DNA of 64,000 nucleotides from Campylorhamphus procurvoides (taxonomy: Eukaryota > Chordata > Aves > Passeriformes > Dendrocolaptidae). Location of the stretch: assembly GCA_013396655.1 (NCBI GenBank), contig WBMV01005968.1, positions 1-64,000 on the forward strand, read 5' to 3'. Positions 57,591-64,000 of this stretch are shown one piece after another. A model generated the notes under the pieces. That model searched no databases, was not told the DNA's origin, and saw nothing but the letters and a program-made list of their open reading frames with translations. How positions within the stretch are numbered: position 1 is the stretch's first letter; each line of letters begins with the position of its first letter. The translations under genes were made by a program, and so were the position numbers.

Positions 57591-57773
57591 AAGCCACTCC
57601 TGCTCTTCCAGTTATCAACAACATCCCACCAGGGACCAGGCACAAGCACCTCAGGGGGGAACTGGGCATTTCGGAAACAGAAAGGTGAGATGTTCTTTCC
57701 TCCTTTATTCCTGAGTGCATCATTTCATAAGCTAATATTAAACTAAACCCTTTAGGGTATGGGGAGTCAGCCC

Positions 57774-58147
57774 TAAGAGGAGCAGCTGAGGGAGCTGGGG
57801 GGGCTCAGCCTGGAGAAAAGGAGGCTCAGGGGGGACCTTCTGGCTCTGCAAGTCCCTGATGGCTCCAGGCAGGGATTGGACTCTGCTCCCAGGGCACAGG
57901 GACAGGAGGAGAGGGAACGGCCTCAGGCTGGGCCAGGGCAGGGGCAGGGGGGACAGCAGGAGGAATTTCTCCATGGAAAGGGTGGTTGGACATTGGAAGG
58001 GGCTGTTCAGGGAGGTTTGGAGTGCCCAGCCCTGGAGGTGTCCAAGGAAGGACTGGAGGTGGCACTCAGTGACAAGGTGGGCATTGGGCACAGGGTGGGA
58101 TGAATGGGCTGGGAGGGCTTTTCCAACCTCACTGATCCTGGGATTGT
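57774..58147 (+). mobile_element. CR1 LINE fragment, ~375 bp
   Basis: Sister of 5343-5763: 'GGGCTCAGCCTGGAGAAAAG', 'GACCTTCTGGCTCTGCAAGT', 'GAATTTCTCCATGGAAAGGG', then a diverged 3' portion 'GGGCTTTTCCAACCTCACTG' and tail ATCCTGGGATTGTAA. Confidence 0.95.
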
Positions 58148-58161
58148 AAATGAGCACACAG

Positions 58162-58219
58162 GTGACATTCCAGCAGTGACATCCCAGCAGTGACATCCCA
58201 GCAGTGACCAGTGACATCC
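58162..58219. repeat. 14-bp tandem repeat, 3-4 units
   Basis: CAGCAGTGACATCC repeats three times with a partial unit on each side, starting shortly after the CR1 tail. Confidence 0.9.
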
Positions 58220-59410
58220 AGGTCTCTTGGCCCAGACAGGCCCACTGAGAAGGCAGAGCTGAACACCAAACCCAAAGGTGTCTGGGTCAGACCCTGCTGC
58301 TCCCCCACCCCTAGAGCTTGCTCAGAGTTGAAGTTAAAAGGTAATTTGTAGTAGGGAAAAATAAAATCAAATTTAAAAATCAAAACAGAAGAAGGAAACT
58401 TTCATATTTTTTCGAGCCCCAAGGACAGTTTTATTGATTGCATTTTGTAGCACTTGAACTGTTCATATTTAAACAAAGAGAGGCAGAAAATCTCTTGTAA
58501 CCTGACCTGGCTCCATCAGCTCGTTTGTGTTTCTTGGCAATCTGAAAACAAAGACTGAACAATGGACTTTTTGAAGTTCCTCTTCTGTTTGCCGTGTCAA
58601 AAAAAATAAATAATAAAAAAAGACAATAAGAGATAACACAGAGGAGAAGGAACCCAGGTGTTGTATTTTACCTCAGTGAGAAGGGAGAAGGGGAGGCAGC
58701 TTGTGAATGCAATTAAATCCTCCAGCCAAAAGCTGAAAATCAAATGTGTGGAAGGAATGGGAAACAGGGAGTGTGGGTCTGTATTTATGGAAAGGTTCCT
58801 TTTAATTTTGCAGCATTTGCATAAAGCCTGAGGCACTGAGGAATAGATCTGTCTCCAGCAATCTGCAGCCCAGAGTGCCAGAAATCCACAGGAAATATGG
58901 GATGCCACCAAAGGGGAAGCCCCAAAACCCCTGAACTCAAAGAAATTCGATGTTTGGAATGCCCAAAGCCACGTGTGTGCAGGTCAGGGTCAATCTGCAT
59001 GTGGGACCTGCTGACCCTCCCTGCACTGGTGGGACACCCAGCCCTGAGCTGCAGGAGCCCCATTCCCAGAGGGAATATTCCATATATTCCAGGGGCACAC
59101 AGCACGTGCTCAGAGGTAAACACAGATATTTGCTTTAATCCTGGATCATTGCTTTTGCTGGGGGAGGACACAGCTCCAAGATCACTGTTATATTCTTAAT
59201 AATTCCTTAATAAAGGCTTTTCTTTGTGTTGTATTGTTTGCTGAGGGAACTGCACAACAGACAAGGTTCTCTTGTCTGATTTAGGCAATATCTCAAACTG
59301 GCTGATTATCTGCTCAAAACCTCATTGTCACGCTGGGAATGATGGATTTGGTAAACAGGAATTCCTGAGAGCAACAGGAAAGCAGATTATAAGGATGTTT
59401 CTGGCGTGCA
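58220..59410. other. unique sequence with A-rich patch
   Basis: Positions 58598-58630 are A-rich (AAAAAAAATAAATAATAAAA). Nothing else is recognised. Confidence 0.45.
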
Positions 59411-59672
59411 GTGACAGCTCACAGGGGAATGGCCTTAAGCTGGAGGAGAGCAGGTTTAGATGGGATATTGGGAAGAAATCCTGCCCTGGGAGGATGGGAG
59501 GGACTGGAACAGATTTCCCAGAGAAGCTGTGGCTGCTCCTGGATCCCTGGAAGTGTCCAAGGCCAGGTTGGATGGGGTTTGGAGCACCCTGGGCTGGTGG
59601 GAGGTGTCCCTGTCCATGGCAGGGAGTGATATGAGATAATCATTAAGGTCTTTTCCAACCCAACCCATTGTG
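59411..59672 (+). mobile_element. CR1 LINE fragment, ~260 bp
   Basis: 'GTGACAGCTCACAGGGGAAT', 'AGCAGGTTTAGATGGGATAT', 'AACAGATTTCCCAGAGAAGC', 'CTCCTGGATCCCTGGAAGTG', 'AAGGTCTTTTCCAACCCAAC', with a degraded tail near 59672. Confidence 0.95.
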
Positions 59673-60319
59673 GGCTCCTCTGCAAGGAGGCTCTGTGAGG
59701 CCAAAAGGAGACTTGGAGCACAAACATGGACCTTGTACAGCTGCAGAAGCCAAAGGAGATCCCTCCTCCTGCCTGTTGTGCCCCAGAAGAGCCACCTCTT
59801 GGTGCCCCTCCCTGTTCTGGGAGATTCACACAATTCCTTCAGCGCTGCTCCCCTGAATTCCTGCTCCAAATTGGCATTTTCCTGCCAGGCAGGGAAGAGC
59901 ATGGCCAAGCCCAAAGGGTTCCAGCACTGATGTTCTCATCTTTTTCATCTCAGAAACCCCAGCCCTGCCCTCCAAAGAGAGCAAATCTGCTCCCAAAGAT
60001 TTGGGGAGGGAAGGACAGCGACCCTGGATAAGTTATATAAACCCCCCAGGGCTGGGGGTTTGCAGCTGGAAATTCTCCTTTCATGGGGCTCCAGGAAGAA
60101 CACAAACCCACCTTTGGCTGGTCCCTCCATCTGTGTGAGGGACAAGTGTCTCATCAGCACTGCAGGGAACGGGGCTCTTGTCAAACCCCCTCGGAATGTT
60201 CTGAAATGGGGAGTGGGAATGAGTTTTCCAGGGTGGGAATTCACATCCCTGCAGAGCCTGTGCCAGTCCTTTCACTGAATTTAAACCCACCCCGCTCCTC
60301 CATCTTTGCCTAGCCTTGA
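59673..60319. other. unique sequence, nothing recognised
   Basis: Mixed composition, with short overlapping frames that have no family resemblance. Confidence 0.45.
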
Positions 60320-60600
60320 CATCTGGATCCATTAGGAATTTGCAATTCTAATTCGAAGCAGCCACACTAATTGTGCCTTTTTTTTTTTTAAAATTGGCTG
60401 CACTATTGATTTTACAAGCTCCGTGGTGCATTTCCACCTGTGTGCAAGGCTCCTGCTGGGAGCTGCTAATGGGAAAAAACACCTCAATTAGCCAGAATTC
60501 CCTCTGAAATCCTTGAAAATCCAATATTGCTGATTAGTTTGTTAAAAAATCTTATTAAGAAATGCTCGGTGGCTTCCCTAATAAAATCAAGGAGCGGCTC
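60320..60600. other. candidate conserved non-coding element
   Basis: Repeat-free apart from a T11 run at about 60378-60389. Dense homeodomain-like cores: 'CAATTCTAATTCG', 'CACACTAATTGTGCC', 'CCTCAATTAGCCAG', 'TGCTGATTAGTTTG'. AT-rich, with no frame. Confidence 0.33.
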
Positions 60601-62772
60601 CACATGCTGGGCTCCCTGGAAGACTAATCTCTCTCCCTGTCCTTCCTCCCTGCCTCCAGCAAGGAATTTGCAGGAATTAATTTCCCTGCCCCTCCCCAGC
60701 GAACTGAGGAGGAGGAGAACTGGGATTCCTCTTTTAGCTGCGTGTGGAAAATGGAGCTGTGTAAAGAAATTAATGATGTTAATCCAGACTCAAGGAGAGC
60801 CGTGGAAAGTAAGAGAGAAAAAAAGGTCCCTTTTATCCCTTTAGTGCTTCAGGAGGCAAATTAGCTGTTCCCTTGCTCATCCCTCTTCTGCTTCAGCCTT
60901 GGGTTCGTATTAACTCAGCTGAGTATCTGATCAATGGAAAAAAATTGTTCATCCTGCATTTCCTTCTGCCCATCCCTTTCCACAAGAGGTGGGAGAACCC
61001 AAAAATAACAAAGGAGCTGTTTGGGACACAAGTTAGTGCAGCTCAAAGCCTGCTGGTGTCTGTCCCACAGGGATAATCTGGCTCCCTTCGCTTGTGCCCA
61101 TGGCATCGGGTAAGAAATAAACCAATAAAAGGCAGAATGAAGGCAATTTATGCCTCTTCACACATTGGCCTCTTCCTTCCTTCTCGGAGAATCTCTGCAA
61201 TTTCTGTGAGCCAGCCACACTTTGGACTTATTTAGGAAAAGGGCTCTTTCTTCCTTTGTGTTTCCTTTGGTCACACCAGTGTTAAAGTGACATCCTTGGA
61301 GAAATGGGACCTTCCCCTGGGACTGCAGAGTCTGTAGGGGACGTTTGGCTTCACCACGGTGCTCTACAGCTCCTTGGTGGGTTGGAACATCTCCATGTGT
61401 CAAGACAGCAGAGAAAACAGCTCTAGGGGAGCTCTGCTTGCTGGAATCAGGCTCAGGCAAAGAGGAGGAAGAAGAGAAGGCAGTAAATGGGAAAATGGCT
61501 CTCTTTTAGCTTTTTACTATGTTTAATCCCAACATTTGACTCATTCCCACTCACTGCTGGGATGGGAATGTGCCTCAGTGCTGTGTTTGCTTATGAAGCT
61601 CATTATTGCTTGCTATACTTACATTTGCATATAGAGATGCCTGTATTTCCAGGAGACTCCTGTGAACCTCCAAGTACCCCTAAAAAGCCTGAGGAAATTA
61701 AGAACAGCCAAACTTTCCTCAAGTCATATGGGAAGTCTGCTGTGTAAACCCATTTTCCCACTGCAAAGGAATTCCTTGAATGAATCCCTGTTTCAACTGG
61801 AGCACCGATTTTCAGAGCCAGCACCAGCCAGTCCCTCTTGGCCTTGCAGCCTCTTACTGTGTGAAGTCCTGAAATGAAGATTAAATGTCTTTGTGAAAAC
61901 TCTGTGGCCTAAAAGAGGGAGCAGTGGAATGGCATCTGCTGACCTGTGTTCCTCATTTCTGGCTTTAAAGCCTGTCCTAAGTCCCTCACTCCATATTCCA
62001 GAGTTAGGAAAGCCACAAGGAAAAGGTGCTTTGCTCCCAGAGTTATCTTCTTTCCCCTGCAGGTTTGGGGAGTGCTCAGAGAAAGTCCTGAAGATCTCAG
62101 GGCAAGGAGCCTGTTCTGGGGAACCCTCTGTGCCACACAGCCCTCTGCTGGCTCTCAGCACAATGGGGAATTCACTCTCTAAGAGCCAAATGTCATGAGT
62201 TGTGACAGAGATTTTTTAATTTTTGATCTCTTAATCGTATTTCTTCATTATTTTCCAAGTGCAAACCACACCTTTCTTTAAAAGCCTTTGGAATTCAGCT
62301 GCATTTTCTCCCTCTACCAAAGCTTTGCAGCTCAGGATTCTCATTTCAGTCATGTTGATGTCTCTAGCACTCCCCACTTCTCAAATAGGGATCATGTTGT
62401 TTAGAGTGTGGAGGGGTTGGGGTTTTTTCAGCCACAGCTCTTGGAATCACACCCAGCACTGTGTGAGGATCTCAGTTTGCACTCAGAAGTGCATTTGTAG
62501 CTTCCTATTGCAAAGGAAGTAGGAAAATATCACCCAAATGTGGCGAGAAGGACTGACAAGTGGAAAAGCAAATAGCAGAACTTCGCATTGATTCCCCAAA
62601 GAAAATCTGCACAACTCTCCTTTCCCCCCCCCCCCTTTTTGTCATTTATTTATGGTTTTGGTGGGAGAAGGGAAGAGCAAATACATCTGTCCTTCTGAAG
62701 GCACCTGAGAGAGGTGGGATGCATTTTCCTCAGGAGCTACCTGTTGTCTTGCCTGTATTTCTCTCTGTGAGC
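60601..62772. other. unique sequence with a C12 run
   Basis: A poly-C tract lies at about 62624-62635. Frames near 61790-62200 are domain-free. No gene is recognised. Confidence 0.45.
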
Positions 62773-62852
62773 AGAGACAGCACCCAGGGAAGGGCTGGAG
62801 CTGTGCCAGGGCAGGGGCAGGTGGGATCTCAGGGAAAGGTCCTTCCCCCAGC
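62773..62852 (+). mobile_element. CR1 LINE stub, second subtype
   Basis: 'GAGACAGCACCCAGGGAAGG', 'GGTGGGATCTCAGGGAAAGG', 'TCCTTCCCCCAG', stopping where the 3232 copy continues 'AGGGTGGTGG'. The 3' half is missing. About 40 bp later the 23-bp array starts. Confidence 0.88.
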
Positions 62853-62891
62853 ACATCCTGATTCCATCTGCCCGCTCTCCTGGCATACCCT

Positions 62892-63143
62892 GACCTTCCC
62901 ATGTGGTCCTGGTTGACCTTCCCACATGGTCCTGGTGGACATTCCCACATGGTCCTGGTTGATCTTCCCACATGGTCCTGGTGGACCATCACACATGGTC
63001 CTGGTTGACCTTTCCACATAGTCCTGGTTGACCTTCCCATATGGTCCTGGTGGACATTCCCACATGGTCTTGGTGGACCATCCCACATAGTCCTGGTTGA
63101 TCTTCCCACATGGTCCTGGTTGATCTTCCCACATGGTCCTGGC
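62892..63143. repeat. 23-bp minisatellite, 11 units
   Basis: Units are GACCTTCCCACATGGTCCTG plus GTT or GTG, with GAC/GAT and CTT/CAT/ATT variants. Since 23 is not a multiple of three, every minus-strand frame cycles through the same 23-residue pattern and all stay open, which explains three overlapping minus frames. Confidence 0.97.
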
Positions 63144-63610
63144 TTTTTAACGTGTTGATTCTCCCAAGCAATATCAGGATTCTGTTGTGAGGAGCTCAGA
63201 GAAAATCCAGATCCTCAGGGATCCAAAACGAGAGATTATCTAAGCTAAAATTCCATGGCAATTCAGCCCTGAGAAACAGTGAGGGGTTAATGAAAATCTG
63301 AATTTTCCCTAGCTGTGGCAATGCAGAGATGGATTGAAGCTGAACTTTTCAGGTTTCCTGGCTCATTATTATTATTTCCCCGAGGGCAGAAACAGCAGCA
63401 AAGTTTGGAGGAAGGAGAGCCTTTCCCCAGAAAAGGTTACAAATATTTCAGCCATTTGGAGAACAGAGAAACCAATCCCAGGGGATGGGAATGTCTGGAA
63501 AAAGGGACTGTATCATTTCTGAGGGGCATGAAACCGGTGTCAAAAACGTGATTGGGAAGAATATTGATTATACACATTGCATCTATTTATTAGCATAGGC
63601 TGGGTATGGT
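63144..63610. other. unique sequence, nothing recognised
   Basis: Mixed composition between the two 23-bp arrays. Confidence 0.5.
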
Positions 63611-63940
63611 TTAGATCATAAGCTGTATATATTTTAAATCATCAGGTGTGTATATATATTAGATCATAAGCTGTACATATTTTAGATCACAAGCTATGTA
63701 TATATTAGATTATAAGAAGTATATATTTTTAGATAATAAACTCTGTATATTTAGATCACAAGTTGTGTATATATATGAGATCATAAGATGTACAATTTTA
63801 GATCATAAGCTGTGCATATGTTAGATCATAACCTGTAGGTTTTCGATCATAAATTGCACATATTTTAGATCATAAGCTCTATATATTTTAGATCATAAGC
63901 TCTATATATTTTAGATAAGGAGGTGTGTATATTTTATATC
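63611..63940. repeat. ~23-bp AT-rich minisatellite, ~14 units
   Basis: Degenerate units of TTAGATCATAAGCTGTATAT. Two adjacent identical units (TTAGATCATAAGCTCTATAT near 63866-63912) mark recent change. The TATATA content makes it prone to duplex opening. The array runs almost to the window edge. Confidence 0.93.
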
Positions 63941-64000
63941 ATTTCATTCTGTTTTTTTCTTTTCACTGCTGTGCACAATAATACAAGACCCTTGCCTTGC

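Noticed and set aside
7004..63143. Association of minisatellites with nearby CR1 ends
   Set aside because: Several arrays start within a few hundred bases of a CR1, but with roughly one CR1 per 1.8 kb this is expected often by chance.
62642..63171. Three overlapping minus-strand frames with a repeated GPCGKVNQDH-like pattern
   Set aside because: These are products of the 23-bp minisatellite, which lacks stops in every minus frame.

Overview
The window looks like vertebrate, almost certainly avian and probably passerine, nuclear DNA. The evidence is about three dozen CR1 LINE fragments. Almost all are 5'-truncated, many end in the ATTCTATG-type 3' tail typical of CR1, and they lie in both orientations. 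There is also one LTR that resembles passerine ERVL-type LTRs. Nothing prokaryotic is present: no operons, tRNAs, rRNAs, CRISPR arrays or phage genes. I recognise no protein-coding exon. The long open frames all fall in CR1 sequence or in tandem arrays whose units happen to lack stop codons. I read the window as intergenic or intronic sequence.

Layout. 1-6.6 kb: unique sequence with six CR1 copies and two AT-rich islands that may be conserved non-coding elements. 6.6-8.3 kb: a 363-bp segment present twice around a single N (7063), leading into an 880-bp higher-order minisatellite. 10.3-20.9 kb: CR1 copies, a solo LTR (13.7-14.4 kb), a purine-rich array (14.75 kb), a 30-bp minisatellite (17.6 kb), and two copies of an unidentified ~340-bp repeat (11.15 and 20.59 kb), each joined to CR1 at the same point. 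24.2 kb: a 31-bp array whose units carry a small inverted repeat. 27.6-41.8 kb: mainly CR1, including the longest copy (29.2-30.0 kb), with a homeobox-motif-rich candidate regulatory element at 40.07-40.5 kb. 41.9-45.2 kb: a dimeric 31-bp minisatellite and an AT-rich macro-array split by a second N (44225), beyond which about 1 kb is repeated almost unchanged. 46-55 kb: CR1 copies, 17-bp and ~45-bp arrays, and a candidate conserved element at 52.5-52.9 kb containing a long imperfect palindrome. 55-64 kb: a perfect 52-bp triplication, more CR1, and two 23-bp arrays at the right end.

No set of genes works together here. The most notable biology is structural: about a dozen different minisatellites in 64 kb, several with higher-order or palindromic units. 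In addition there are two likely assembly-made duplications, a possible CR1 chimera family, and some candidate non-coding regulatory elements. All family names come from recall of consensus sequences by eye. No database search or alignment program was run, and boundaries are good to roughly 5-30 bases.
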